Made by a program: the position numbers and the translations under genes
NCBI RefSeq assembly: GCF_000224145.3
Contig: NW_004190396.2
Location: forward strand, 124,001-188,000
Length of the DNA: 64,000 nt
Reading direction: 5' to 3'
Source of the DNA: Ciona intestinalis
Taxonomy: Eukaryota; Chordata; Ascidiacea; Phlebobranchia; Cionidae
Part shown: one piece after another, positions 47,901-58,505 of the stretch
Position numbering within the stretch: the stretch's first letter is position 1
How the letters are laid out: every line of letters begins with the position of its first letter
The notes under the pieces: model-generated
The model's database searches: none
Told to the model about the DNA's origin: nothing
What the model saw: only the letters and a program-made list of their open reading frames with translations

Positions 47901-50900
47901 ATCATAAGTTACATACAGGGTAACTTGTAAGCGGGCACGAGGTGTATGAGTTATTGTGCCAAACCAGCCAAAAGCCACACCTACCCACACACTGTATTAA
48001 TTTCACAGAATTGATTAAATAATTCAAATTAGGCATTTTAGGTTTGCAGGTGCTAACATGATTTTTTTACAAAAGTTTAAAAATCTGACATAAATATATA
48101 TTGCTTTATAACATTATTAATATTCTTGCGAATACAATAACACCTTACAACACAGGTTTGACATCTGACCTCGATCCATTAGAAGTGACGGGAGGCCGAC
48201 TTCTCCAACCCACAAACCCCAACCTTGGCCCAGCTTCAATGTATTATGATAAGACAGCAGAGAAGTTGTATCTAGATGTATGCATGAGTTTTGAGGGAGA
48301 AGTGGACGGTAACTTCGATATCCCTGGTGATGTCCACGTTGGAGTGTTGGAAACAAATTGCGTGTGAGTCTCATATGATCAACTGATCTGATAAGAAACA
48401 TGGCTGTTTTAAATAAATTCAATGTATTTTTTAAAATGACATCATATAATTACATATACTGACTATGAAATTTATCAGAGGCCATGGAATAAAGCATTAT
48501 TGGCTACTAAATACAGAAAAACTGCCAAATTTAAAGTATTTAAAAAAGTGCTTATGATATTAAAGTTTGCAAAAACAGGCATGCAGCGAATTGTCGTGGT
48601 AGGTTTAGCTCCCATTGCAATTATATTGCCACAGTGATGCGAGGTAAAGTTTATGGTTTATAACATTACATTGTTATTGTAGAGAATCAATAGAAAATTG
48701 CATCACACCATTACTTAATGGTGGACCCCTCCCTCTAGCTGAGGGGGCGTGGTACAATGTATTTGGGGGCGTGGTCAGTGTGACTCTTGTTGAAGCCGAA
48801 CCTGATGTCTCAATGTCAAGGATTGTTCTGTATGCTGAGGATAAAGCAGGGAAAAGGTGGGTAAGGTTTACCACTTGTAACAACGGTTAACCCATTTACA
48901 TTAGTGTGTTTTAACGACCTTCGTTTTTCTGCTAATTCCATTCTTTTTGTTGTTTTAATTATTTGATCTTCACTATCGTATTAAAAAGGATGAACAAACA
49001 TATATATTCTGTTTACGCAGGACAATAATTGCAATGGAACCCGAACATGGGATACAAATAGGTTTGACAACAAACCTTGCGATTCGGTTGAATGTCGGTG
49101 AAACATCCACATATGGGGCGTTTGTTACAAGCTTTGGTGAACCAGTAGTTGGGGCAACTATGGAGATTGGGGTGATTGCTGCTGATAGTTCCACGGATTG
49201 TAATCGGGCAACTTGTTTTAAGTAAGTTATGTAAAAGTGTGAAACATTATGTTGTGGTATTTATAGGTGGATGAATATAACCTAAGTAAGGCTCACTTTG
49301 GCTGTTGTATGAGTGATGTAATTTGTTTGCTCTCTTAGCTGTCTGTATTGCAGAGGATACAAGTTCAAGGCTTAATGTTGCTACCATTGCGGGTGTATGT
49401 GTTCCAGGGCTATCAATGGTAGCATCATCAAGCCTCAAACCCAATACCCTTTGCTTCTTAGACAATTATACCAGTGTACCATTATAACATCCCACCATTA
49501 CAGTGAACTATCCGTACCCCTTGATGCAATATCAATGACAATACCAATGTCTACGGATACAAATGGAAGAACCTCAGTAGATGTAACAGCCGTCAAGAAC
49601 CCAGGCAACCCACGAGGTTGTGGATTAGATGGCCAACTATATGTGGTCAGGTTGTTTTATAAGTGAGTTTGGACATTACCAATGACACTATGTACACATA
49701 AATATATGAACATAGCCAATTTTTTTTAATTGAAATAGCACTAATATATTATTTTTATTATATGTTCTGAAAATAGCAATAATATATAGGCACACCACAC
49801 CATGATAATTAAGGCGCCAAACCATTATAAACACAGGGGAGGCAGGGATAGTTAGACACACAATCCTGTGAAACAAATCTAACTTATTGGTTGTAATGTT
49901 TACTAATTAATGCAGAAATTCCAGGGTTGGCCTGCTCACCCTGCCACCCCACGTTTGGTGCCTCTTAATTGATAGCCTTAATGTTATGTTTATGTCTGTA
50001 GTAATGTTTGATGGTTTTCTATATAAGAGGTAACAAAATATTTTATGCATTTTATGCATATTTTATGCATTTTTTTTGGTTTAGGAATAGTCAGCACACA
50101 ATCATATTTGTAATGCTTACTGATTATTATTTCACAGAATTTGTTTCACAGGCTTGTGTCTAACTATTCCTGCCTCCCCTGTGTTAAACAAGTTTGCTGA
50201 CTATTCCTAAACCCCTAATAAACAATTTAAATTATCAAATATTTGGACCCAAAACACCCCCCAATAAACAACACCAACCTACCAGATATTTGGACCCCAT
50301 TGAACCAACCAACTTAAAGAAGGCAGTTTGTTATTTCAACCCATCAGCCACAGCAGGAGATCCCAAGAAAGCAGAATGTGAGAATGATGGAAGCAAGATA
50401 GTTAACATTGGAACCCTGCAACCCATTATTAAGGTTTATGATGAAGTTGAAGTAAAAGATAAACCAACATGGTTTGATGTTAGAGGTAAATACTGGGCGG
50501 GTTTGGGTGTAAATTCCACCCCATGTTTCATACATTTATTACATAAACATTGGTGTACCACATAACTTTTATTTATCTCTTCAAGTACAGTAACCAAGAT
50601 CAGATTAATTTAAACAGTAAAGATAAGGGAATTAGCAACGAAAGAGCAGACTTATTTATTCTCTCACGGGGGGGGGGTAACTTTAAAGTACAGGGTTTTG
50701 GATGTAATTCCATCCAAAGATCATACGCCTACTATTAACATTACACACCCTGCAGATATTTTCATCCAATATTACAACCTGTACCCTGTTATGTGGAAGA
50801 ATGGGATAATAGACTTGCATTCATACAAAGACATCAAGAAAAATAAAGCTATGTTGGAATACGCGATGTTTGAATTAAATATCTCAGATCCAAGGTAAAG

Positions 50901-53900
50901 ATATTGTAATTAATATTAAAAACAAACTGATGAAGTGGGCAAAGCACTCAGAGATTTGATGCTGCTACCATTGGGGTGTATGTGTCCTTGGGCAAGGCAC
51001 TTAACGGAAATTGTTCCAAACCAGTGTTCACCAATAGGTTGTTCAAATTGTCAGCCAAACATTAAACAATCACCCACAAAGTTACATACGTGGTAACTCG
51101 TAAGCAGACACAAGGTATATAAATTAGAAATTTGGCCCAAAACTACCATTTTTATACCGAAGGAGCTAATTTATAGATATCATATATACAGGCACATGCC
51201 GGTTACGCGTGACTTATCAGCGAGTAGAAAAAAGTTGATCAAAAATTGGATGGACAATGGAATGCCGTATAGTTATCCTGGAGATCCTACAGGTAGGGTG
51301 TCTATGGATGGCTTAGTTACATACATGGTAACTCGGGCACGAGATGTATGAAACAGAACACAACGACTTTCATTGCCCAACCATGCGATGATAAATAAGT
51401 TACATTAATTTATGTACAGGAATACTAAAATACAAACAAATTTTGAAATTGCAACACAACACCTGTGATTGTTGCTTTAGTTATTCAGCAAAATACAAAC
51501 ATAAAAGCTTTTACACATCAGCCTTGTAACATAGATATATGTCCATGCTAAAACATAAACCACAATCACCTTCCACAGGCGATACATTATTCTCCTGCGC
51601 TGCTGAAACCATCCCTGTTAAAATAACTGAGCTCCAACGGTTGGGTCAAGCGGCAATCATCACTGAGTTAACCACTATACCCCCTTATGTAACTGCATGG
51701 TTGAGTTTGCAAACAGAATTCGGTAGAAACGTTGAAGTTGCTGGGATTATAAAGTCGGTCTTTGTGGAAGAGATGCTTCATATGTCGCTGGCAGCTAATC
51801 TTATTAACTCTGTGAGTATAAAGCTCTATATTGGGCGTAAAAGCCACAAACTGCACACCATTTATATTATGACACTATAACAGTAGTTTTATAACCTACA
51901 CTATATTATATATTTGTGAACTAACACAGCAACACACTTTACCGTACACAACACTAACATTATTAACTCTGTGACCAGACTGTGGGTAAGAAAAGTGTAA
52001 AGGCAACACACATGGGGAGGTAGGGTGGGCAGGCTTACCCAATTTTAATTGATGACACTGTCACTTAACTTTATTTAAGTGGATCGTGTATTATACACTG
52101 GGTGCATAGGCGCCAAACCTTTATAAAATGCAGTAGAGGAAGGGATATTTAGACAGATATAGTTTGGCTAATGTCACCCCTAATGTTACCGCTTTGGTGA
52201 AAGCTTAATTCATATCAGCACTTACTGGCAATTACTTACATTACATTATCAGCGGTATATACTCAATTTATACCGACTCACTTACTAGGTTGGAGGTGTA
52301 GTTAACTTGACAAGCATGGCGTTACTTCCACAATACCCAACCCCACTTGGCAGTGGAACGTTCTTTGACTTAATGCCCGGCGTCTACGTGTCAATCGAGC
52401 CGTTGTCGCTGGGATTGGCACGCGACTTGTTTGCGAAGATTGAAACACCAGCAACTGAGCAAGAACAGAAGGTGAGGGTTGGTAGTTGATGTGCACCCAG
52501 AGGTTCATTAACGAATAAAGTATATTAGATATGTGGTAGATGGTGATGCTGCATGTGTATCTAGCTTGGCCTGTATCTAGCTTGGCCTACCCAACATAGT
52601 ATATGCACATTCTATTCTATATGGGTGGAGTCACGCCATTGGACCTGGAATTTAGGTCAGAGTAGGCCCATTATATGTCTTTCATGTGACCAGCAATAGA
52701 TAATATTATGCCTGGTAGCAACAGATGAGACACCCAAACATTTATCGTCAATTCCAGATATTTCACTCAATGGCAGAAATGTGGAAGCTTTTGTCAACAC
52801 AAACAGGAAGAGACACTCCCACATCTAAGAACATGAGACTATTGTTGAACGATTACCAAAAAGTTCGGTTTAAACGAAAATCCCCGCTTAAAAAAGCAAT
52901 GAATCAAAATCTAACGTCAGATATAGTGTGGGACCTGATTTATGATTTCTCTGTTAAAAGTTTGAAAGAGTTGTCAAACAAACCCACAAACACTATTGGG
53001 GCTTTTTATCTCAGGGTAGCTTTGTTTGCGGCTATGGTGGAATCTTGCGCTCAGAAAAACGCCCTTGCTAACCCTTCAGCTAACCAATCACCAACAATAT
53101 TTACAGGTGATTGTTTTATTGTATATGGGTGAGGTCCTACAGTGAGGCACACCAGGGTACCTAAGATTTAGGCCAGAATTGGCCCATTACCCCAACAACC
53201 AGTGTGCCTGTTTCTTCCGCAAAAAAAACGGACAAGAAATTCATTAATACACTAAAACCCTTCATGTTACCCCTTTTTCAAAAACTGGGGAACATAGCTT
53301 TCCTGACACCCCTAACATTCCGCCTATGTAGGTGATGTCTCAAAACAAGTGGATATGAACCAATGGAACAATCCGGAGGACCAACCTGATATTACAAACC
53401 CAGCAGAGCCAAGCCTTAATAGTGAAGGGTCAGGAAGTATCCCAATAAGTTCATTATACCAACCCCTGTTTCCTGTAACTGACTTGCAAAAGGCAATTGA
53501 AGCAATTATAGAGATCGTATACCAAGGGGAAGGGGGCAGCCAGTGCACACCATTTGTTGGCGAGAAGACACAAGATAACCCAACTCCAGAGATATCGCAT
53601 TATTATCGGTTTCTTGAAATCGCGAACCAGAAAAAGATCGTTAAAATGAAAGTGCCTGTTGAGTATACAGCTGGGTTGACATGCATGAACCTTACTGGGC
53701 ATGATTGCCATAATGACCTTGAGTTAGGTGAGAATTATTGCTTTGGGGGGCCGGCTATTCCGTTCCGGGAAGATGGGGTTTGGCCATTGGTACATAACCC
53801 ACAAAACGGGATGTACGTTAAGAACACAAAGGCTTGGAAACTTAACAAGGAGTTTAACAATGCTTACACAACCTTGCTTAAATGTTTAGAGAAAGGGTTT

Positions 53901-53918
53901 GGTACAGGCTCCATGTAA
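41966..53918 (+). CDS. Secreted CUB/EGF-VioB/RebD-type ferritin-like chimera
   Basis: Exons: 41966-42062, 42822-42927, 43214-43398, 43870-43992, 44341-44463, 44816-44935, 45464-45628, 46071-46213, 46653-46806, (one or more lost near the gap at 46980-47104), 47746-47879, 48156-48363, 48683-48856, 49021-49221, 49504-49662, 50286-50485, ~50689-50894, 51192-51292, 51579-51811, 52289-52471, 52725-53106, 53332-53918. N terminus: hydrophobic signal (VVALLAVGIIASIY), CUB-like domain (LTFHDFDIG ... MFITFQL), three EGF modules (the third calcium-binding, DVDEC) and a Thr-rich linker. Exon 8 onward follows bacterial VioB colinearly: MPRVNFAGG, RITGTIG...GGRLLQPT, YYNLYPVM, HMPVTRDLSASRKKLI, the ferritin-like ITELTTIPPY and VEEMLHMSLAANLI, YQGEGG and EISHYYRFLEI. 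VioB/RebD/StaD enzymes couple two indole-pyruvate imines; activity here is unproven. The junction between exons 50286-50485 and ~50689 is not phase-resolved. Confidence 0.85.
42971..43196 (+). repeat. 40-bp minisatellite, about six units, in chimera intron 2
   Basis: Units start near 42971, 43011, 43051, 43091, 43131 and 43171. Each has GGCCTGGATTCGAACCCAG followed by CCCTGGTTCTTCAACC. The array fills most of a 286-bp intron and ends 17 bp before the exon at 43214. The TTCGAACCC core resembles a tRNA T-loop/B box. Confidence 0.93.
43431..43610 (+). mobile_element. GTGGGGTAAGATGGGACA-family TIR element, chimera intron 3
   Basis: Left end TAGTAGGGTGGGGTAAGGC, right end GTCCCATCTTACTCCACT, with TCTTTGTTTACTACCAAATG inside (reverse of other copies). 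Confidence 0.65.
44050..44215 (-). mobile_element. SINE tails in chimera intron 4
   Basis: Two partial 3' parts in reverse orientation: TATCCTCGCATGGCGGGTAA ... GAGTTACCACGAATGTAAC, then TATCCTCGCACGAGGGGGCA and CACATATGTAACTTTGTAGG. Confidence 0.65.
44980..45215 (+). mobile_element. tRNA-derived SINE with internal gap, chimera intron 6
   Basis: Head AGCACCATGACCAAGTGGTT, GCGCGCCTGCCTGTAACC, GGGTTCAAGGCTCGACGCTG, then 50 N, then GGTAACTCGTAAGCTGGCAC and the ATTCATTCATT tail. It is the most complete SINE copy, with head, body and simple-repeat tail all represented. Confidence 0.85.
45062..45111. other. Assembly gap (50 N)
   Basis: Fifty N inside a SINE copy. Confidence 0.99.
46327..46645 (+). 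mobile_element. Three tandem SINE tails in chimera intron 8
   Basis: Three copies of GTAACTTGTAAGCGGGCACG / AGGTGTATGAAACAGAACAC / TTATAACGACTGTCGTTGCC / TGCGAGGATAAATAAGTTAC, with one shortened unit. No head is present. Mirrors the tail array in ARL3 intron 2. Confidence 0.75.
46980..47104. other. Assembly gap (125 N) within the chimera gene
   Basis: One hundred and twenty-five N. By comparison with VioB, roughly 80-100 residues are missing between the exons at 46653-46806 and 47746-47879, so at least one exon probably lies in or next to this gap. Confidence 0.95.
47290..47720 (+). repeat. Tandem repeat, ~122-bp unit, about 3.5 copies
   Basis: Same unit as 31069-31395: CATGGATAAGTCACTCAAG, ATAAATGACCAAACCAACCA, TCCACACACTGCAATAGCTT, GACTGTGGGCATGGGAGTGG. 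It lies in the chimera intron just before the exon at 47746. Confidence 0.88.
49735..50055 (-). repeat. Composite repeat, inverted partner of 24118-24430
   Basis: Reverse-strand match over about 310 bp to the repeat between ARL3 and SLC35A2, including the nested AGGCGCCAAAC element (49813-49973). Lies in the chimera intron after the exon at 49504-49662. Confidence 0.75.
50082..50214 (+). mobile_element. Short inverted-repeat element, GTTTAGGAATAGTCAGC ends
   Basis: Left GTTTAGGAATAGTCAGCAC and right TTTGCTGACTATTCCTAAAC are inverted copies around a core sharing CTAACTATTCCTGCCTCCCC with the AGGCGCCAAAC family. Ends 72 bp before the exon at 50286. Confidence 0.65.
50955..51130 (+). mobile_element. 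tRNA-derived SINE, degraded, chimera intron
   Basis: GATGCTGCTACCATTGGGGT, GGGCAAGGCACTTAACGGAA, ACCCACAAAGTTACATACG, GGTAACTCGTAAGCAGACAC. A second tail fragment lies at 51310-51415. Confidence 0.7.
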
Positions 53919-54520
53919 TGATTGCCATGCATCGCCAACATGGACGTTTATGAGAGATATCACGTCCAGGGCTGGATTCCCTTTGCAGGGATAAATGAAA
54001 GTAACATACAAGATTATATGTAGGACACCATAGGTGTGAACTAAAATGTAGTCAAGGCAAGGATAGTTAATCTCACATTCCCTAGAAAATATAAGTCTTT
54101 TTTGAATAGAAGACTGACAATGCCATTTAGGCCAAAATATATATATAGATATTATAATATATATATAGATATATATTTTCTTATGCAATGAGTTAGACTT
54201 GAATTTTGTCTGTTACATTTTGTTGTTTGTACCGCTAAATAGTCTCGCCATTTATCGATAAAGTTTTGTAATTCTGCTTTTAAGCATAGATTACATTTTA
54301 TAATTTTGTTAAAAACTCTCCTGGCAGTTTAAAGAGATTTCAATTATATTTCCAGTTTAAATATTTAATTATACATTGAGATTTATGTATTTAGTGTGTA
54401 GATTAGTTTTAGCTTGTTTATATAAAATGATAAAGTTCAAATGCTAGTATTGTTATTATAGACTAACTATAAATGTATTAACCAGGTATGTAGTAAATAA
54501 AATTTACAAAAATCTGGAAA
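53919..54520 (+). other. 3' UTR of the chimera gene
   Basis: AT-rich, with no coding frame and a short TATATATAGA microsatellite near 54139-54177. An AATAAA at 54496-54501 is the likely poly(A) signal. Confidence 0.5.
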
Positions 54521-54564
54521 TGTGTGTTTCATGGAATTCAACAGTTAGGAAACATTTGAAAATT

Positions 54565-54785
54565 TAAGGTTGTGTGGCAAGGGCAACAATAGTCGTTGTA
54601 ACACAGGTGTTTTGTTTCATACACCTTGTGTCTGCTCATTGTTTTTTCTATATGGGTGATAATTTAGACAACCCATTAGTGACCGCTGGGGCATGCCATT
54701 TGCTGTTAAACAGTCTTGCGTAAGGACACATACGCCCACAATGGTTGCAGTGTGGTGACAAGGACACATATGCATATGATCACGA
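54565..54785 (-). mobile_element. tRNA-derived SINE, reverse, downstream of the chimera
   Basis: TAACACAGGTGTTTTGTTTC, ACACCTTGTGTCTGCTCATT, GACAACCCATTAGTGACCGC, CTTGCGTAAGGACACATACG, CCCACAATGGTTGCAG in reverse order. Confidence 0.65.
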
Positions 54786-54876
54786 GTGATAGGCTTTAAT
54801 ACAGTTTCTAACATTTCAACACTGAAACAGATGAGAGCAACGGAAACTTATCCACAACATTGAAACACCTACTTAC

Positions 54877-54983
54877 CCATAGTAGTGGGCATTGATGCAA
54901 GTGGTGCTGCATACCAAGGTACCCCATTCACTGTAAATGATGCAATGATGCGTGTAAGGGGGAATTTCCAGTATGGTGGGCAC
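54877..54983 (-). other. Possible orphan exon, unassigned
   Basis: A 107-bp stretch with a good acceptor (CTCCACACAG) and donor (GG|GTAAGTAGG) on the minus strand and open reading in more than one frame. No family was recognised, and no partner exon nearby is certain. The only minus-strand candidate upstream is 57863-57963, which ends in a GTAACT donor and also matches nothing I know. It could be chance. Confidence 0.2.
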
Positions 54984-55319
54984 CTGTGTGGAGAATGTTG
55001 TTAGAATGAGATAGATTAGAACTGAACAAGCTTGTAAAGCAATCACACTTTTTGTTAAATGTTTTTTACACACCAGGATATGTTTTTGACACTGTAGACA
55101 ATTCACTTTTGCATTTTTCGACTATCTATCCATTTATACATTAATAAAAACCATGAAACCAGTGGGTTTATTATTTCAATGACTATCGTTCATTAGTTAA
55201 CTTCTATTTCCTTGTTGTTTTAATTATTAAATGTCTTCGTGGTTGTAACCGAAGAGATAAATTTTATGGTAATTAAAAATTGTTAGTGTGAATCACCCAA
55301 CAGTAGGAGTGGTGGATCA

Positions 55320-55440
55320 GGGCGAGATGAACTTGCAGTGGTTAGCGGGCCTGCCCCTAGCCCAGTAGTTACAGGGTCAAGGCTCAATGCTGTTATCATT
55401 GTCGGCATGGGTGTCCTTGGGCAAAACACTTAACTTTTAG
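55320..55440 (+). mobile_element. SINE head and part of body
   Basis: GCAGTGGTTAGCGGGCCTGC, TTACAGGGTCAAGGCTCAAT, GTGTCCTTGGGCAAAACACT; truncated at the 3' side. Confidence 0.65.
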
Positions 55441-55768
55441 ACATTTTTAAACCTAAAATATTCTAAAACCTACATGATCTGAAATAAAATATTAAAACCA
55501 ACAAAAAATAAAACTAATTTCACATTGAATTAACAAAACAAATATTAAAAATGTAACAACATATTAAGCTTGTAACAAAAACCGTCACCACACCATTACA
55601 TGAACATTTGGCAGAAAAACAAAATAAGGTAAGGTAGTGGTTAGAAAAGTACAGGATGAATTTAGCTGGTAAAACTGCAGTATATTCTTGTCTTGGTTTC
55701 GGGTAAATGCATCTTTTACTGCTGTTCATATTTTCTCGATATTTAAGATTTTTCATACTAGTTTTGCA

Positions 55769-56674
55769 TTAACATGGCTTCTCACCATGAATTCCTTGAT
55801 GCCTTCTTAAGTTACAACTTTGAACAAACGATATTTCACAAATGTCGCATTTGTATGGCTTTTCACCAATGTGAACTCGTTGGTGTCTTCTTAATTTACT
55901 ATTTTCACCGAAACATTTTTTACAAATGTTGCATTTGTGTAGCTTCTCACCAGTGTGGGTTCTTTGATGACTTCTTAAGATGCTGCCATCAGAAAACGAT
56001 TTTCCACAAATGTCGCACTTGTATGGCTTCTCACCAGTGTGAACCCTTTGGTGGGTTTTTAGGTTACCACTTTGAACAAAAGATTTTTCACAAATGTCGC
56101 ATTTGTAAGGCTTCTCACCAGTGTGAACCCTTTGGTGCCTTCTTAAATGACATTGTTGAACAAACGATTTGTCACAGATGTCGCATTTGTATGGCTTCTC
56201 ACCAGTGTGAACTCTCTGGTGGCTTCTTAAGCTACCATTTTCAGAAAACGTCCTTTCACAAATGTCGCATTTGTATGGCTTCTCACCAGTGTGGACCCTT
56301 TGGTGGCATCTTAAGCTACCACTTTCAGAAAAAGATTTGTCACAAAAGGCGCATTTGTAAGGCTTCTCACCAGTGTGAATTCTTTGGTGAGTGTTTAATC
56401 TATTAGTTGTAGTAAACGGTTTGTCACAAATATTGCACGTGTATGGGTTCTCACCAGTGTGGACTTTTTGGTGACGTCTTAAGCTACCATTTATTGTAAA
56501 TGATTTGTCACAAATATCGCATTGAAAAAGTTTTTCTCCAGTATGTGTTCTCAAGTGAATAACAAGCTTTGAAGGAAAACGAAATACTTTGTCGCAGTAT
56601 TTGCAGCAATTACCTTTTTCTTCATTTTTTTCACAGAATTTCTTTGACATTGACTTTGAAGTGACGTTTGACAT
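55769..56674 (-). CDS. C2H2 zinc-finger protein, ten fingers, single exon
   Basis: Uninterrupted 301-aa frame starting [13 protein letters not shown]. After about 22 residues come ten C2H2 fingers at 28-residue spacing with TGEKPYKC linkers, from [17 protein letters not shown] to [17 protein letters not shown]. Ten complete C-C-H-H sets can be counted. The contact helices differ from finger to finger (SKLVIH, NRLNTH, CHLRRH, NLKTH, SILRSH), as in a sequence-specific DNA-binding protein. No KRAB, SCAN or BTB domain is present. It is a lineage-specific poly-finger gene, so no orthologue is named. The flanks, but not the fingers, are duplicated at about 57.06-57.41 kb. Confidence 0.92.
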   Translation of the reverse strand: MSNVTSKSMSKKFCEKNEEKGNCCKYCDKVFRFPSKLVIHLRTHTGEKLFQCDICDKSFTINGSLRRHQKVHTGENPYTCNICDKPFTTTNRLNTHQRIHTGEKPYKCAFCDKSFSESGSLRCHQRVHTGEKPYKCDICERTFSENGSLRSHQRVHTGEKPYKCDICDKSFVQQCHLRRHQRVHTGEKPYKCDICEKSFVQSGNLKTHQRVHTGEKPYKCDICGKSFSDGSILRSHQRTHTGEKLHKCNICKKCFGENSKLRRHQRVHIGEKPYKCDICEISFVQSCNLRRHQGIHGEKPC

Positions 56675-57060
56675 TCTTTACAACTTCGCTTGACACTTAA
56701 TTGTTGGAGTTATTACAAAATCCTTAAGTTTAAAATGAAATACACCACGATACACAGCAAATCAAAGAAGGTTTAGATAACACCTGTAATTTAATACTCA
56801 AGACCTACGTAATCTGAAAGAAAATATGTACAATATAAATAATAACTTCAGCCGGACATAAGACTAATGGAAATATTACATAAAACTCCTGTTCTTTTGT
56901 GTCTTTTTTAATTTATCAAATTAAAAACGGTTTTAGATTAAAACAATGATTTAGAATGTAAATTACGGATTAATCAAGTACATGGCTATGCACACAATAG
57001 ATACCCAGTGTTTCGTGCTATTAGGCAACACAAACAATAAATTGAACCAACTTCACTTTA

Positions 57061-57410
57061 AATTAACAAAACAAATATTGAAAAAACCGTCACCACACCA
57101 TTACATGAACATTTGGCAGAAAAACAAAATAAGGTAAGGTAGTGGTTAGGAAAGTACAGGATGAAATTAACTGGTAAAACTTCAGTATATTCTTGTCGTT
57201 GGTTTCGGGTAAATACATCTTTTACTGCTGTTCATATTTTCTCGATATTTAAGATTTTTCATGCTAGTTTTGCATTAACATGGCTTGTCACCAGCAAGTG
57301 GGTGTGTTAATGTTGGTGCAACTCTGGAATTTCCTGTTATGTTATGAAGTACTACAAGTTCTATTAAATACACAGCAAATTAAAGGAGGTTAAGGTAACA
57401 CCTGATATGA
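57061..57410 (-). pseudogene. Decayed duplicate of the zinc-finger gene: flanks only
   Basis: 57086-57290 repeats 55577-55790, the zinc-finger 3' UTR and last codons, with few differences (CACCACACCATTACATGAAC, ACATTTGGCAGAAAAACAAA). 57340-57405 repeats the 5' flank near 56740-56800 (ACACAGCAAATTAAAGGAGG). The finger array between them is gone, so this looks like a tandem duplicate that lost its coding core. Confidence 0.7.
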
Positions 57411-57414
57411 TATC

Positions 57415-57535
57415 CGTATGTTTCATACACCTTGTGCCCGCTTACGAGTTACCATGTATGCAACTTTATGGTATTTCATTTTCGTACGACTAATAATTTA
57501 GACGACCACTGGGTTGGAGCAATTACAGCGAGCCT
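57415..57535 (-). mobile_element. SINE fragment, reverse
   Basis: TTTCATACACCTTGTGCCCG, GAGTTACCATGTATGCAAC, ACCACTGGGTTGGAGCAATT, then a broken head end AGCGAGCCTTGAA. Confidence 0.65.
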
Positions 57536-58305
57536 TGAATTTTTATTAGAAATATTAAGTCATAAAAATATTTTATAGATAGCCTTTATATATCTTAGTA
57601 TTTTTTATTTTATAAATAGAGTTAACGCAATGTGATTAGTAGAGTGTGCAAATTTTATAATCATGGCAGCACTCAAACATCGAAAATTATCGCTATAAAA
57701 CTGGCACTTGGTATACTAAAGTATTGAATTATGTTCCCCAAAACAATGTTGTTATTGTTGTGTTTATACTATTTAGACTTTAATGTTTATTATTACGGAC
57801 GTTTTATTAATTAAACTGGTTTTAAAGGATATCTATAACTTAAAACACATATAAAAAGTTACCTATTTCCTATTTGTCCTGCTATAATATGCTGCCTGCG
57901 CACTATTTCATTTCGTTTCTTTCCTAACTCGACGTAATCAATAAATATATTCGCCATCGTCATTTTGCCAAAATGTTTCCGAAATTCCCGCCATTTCTCA
58001 AAACAGTGATGACCAATAACTAAAATTGTATTAATGTTGCCGTTCAATTTTTAACCAACTCACCTGGGCAATCTCTTGCTAATACTTTGATAATATCATT
58101 CGTAACAATCAGAGTCCTTATATACGGACTCTGGTAACAATGAATTTTTCATATGATTATTATAATTGGCAAAACCAAATTTCAATTAATGCATAATGAT
58201 TGTTTATTGTGTAACGATAACAACTAGCCAGCTGGCTTAACGTGTATGCGCTTTAATCGTTTTCTGTAACCCATGTTATAACAATACTGTACTTGCATTT
58301 ATCAA
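57536..58305. other. Stretch without an assigned gene
   Basis: AT-rich. The minus strand has a 33-codon open stretch (57963-57863) starting MTMANIFIDYVELGKKRNE and ending at a GTAACT donor. It could be a first exon, but I recognise no family and cannot find a following exon with confidence. Confidence 0.3.
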
Positions 58306-58309
58306 CAAT

Positions 58310-58505
58310 GCTGGGGCTCGTCATTGTGGGCGTATGCGCCCTTGGGCAAAACACTTATCGGCAATTGCTCCAACCCAGTGGTCACTAATGGATTGTCCAA
58401 ATTATCAGCTACATATAGAAAAAACTCACAAAAAAATAATGACCCACTAAGTAAGATACATGGTAACTCGTAAGCTGGCGCGAGGCGTATAAACATCCAC
58501 CTAGT
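58310..58505 (+). mobile_element. tRNA-derived SINE downstream of CNOT10
   Basis: GCTCGTCATTGTGGGCGTAT, GGCAATTGCTCCAACCCAGT, GGTCACTAATGGATTGTCC, ACATGGTAACTCGTAAGCTG. Confidence 0.7.

Noticed and set aside
46071-53918. Bacterial contamination as the source of the VioB/RebD-like sequence
   Set aside because: The homology is split by more than a dozen GT-AG introns filled with the same SINEs, MITEs and satellite as the rest of the window.
54889-54960. V-ATPase subunit F exon (PTILEIP)
   Set aside because: Only six residues resemble the family; the following sequence does not match and no neighbouring exon supports it.
55774-56406. Plus-strand 210-codon frame
   Set aside because: Antisense shadow of the zinc-finger array; the regular C/H pattern comes from the minus strand.
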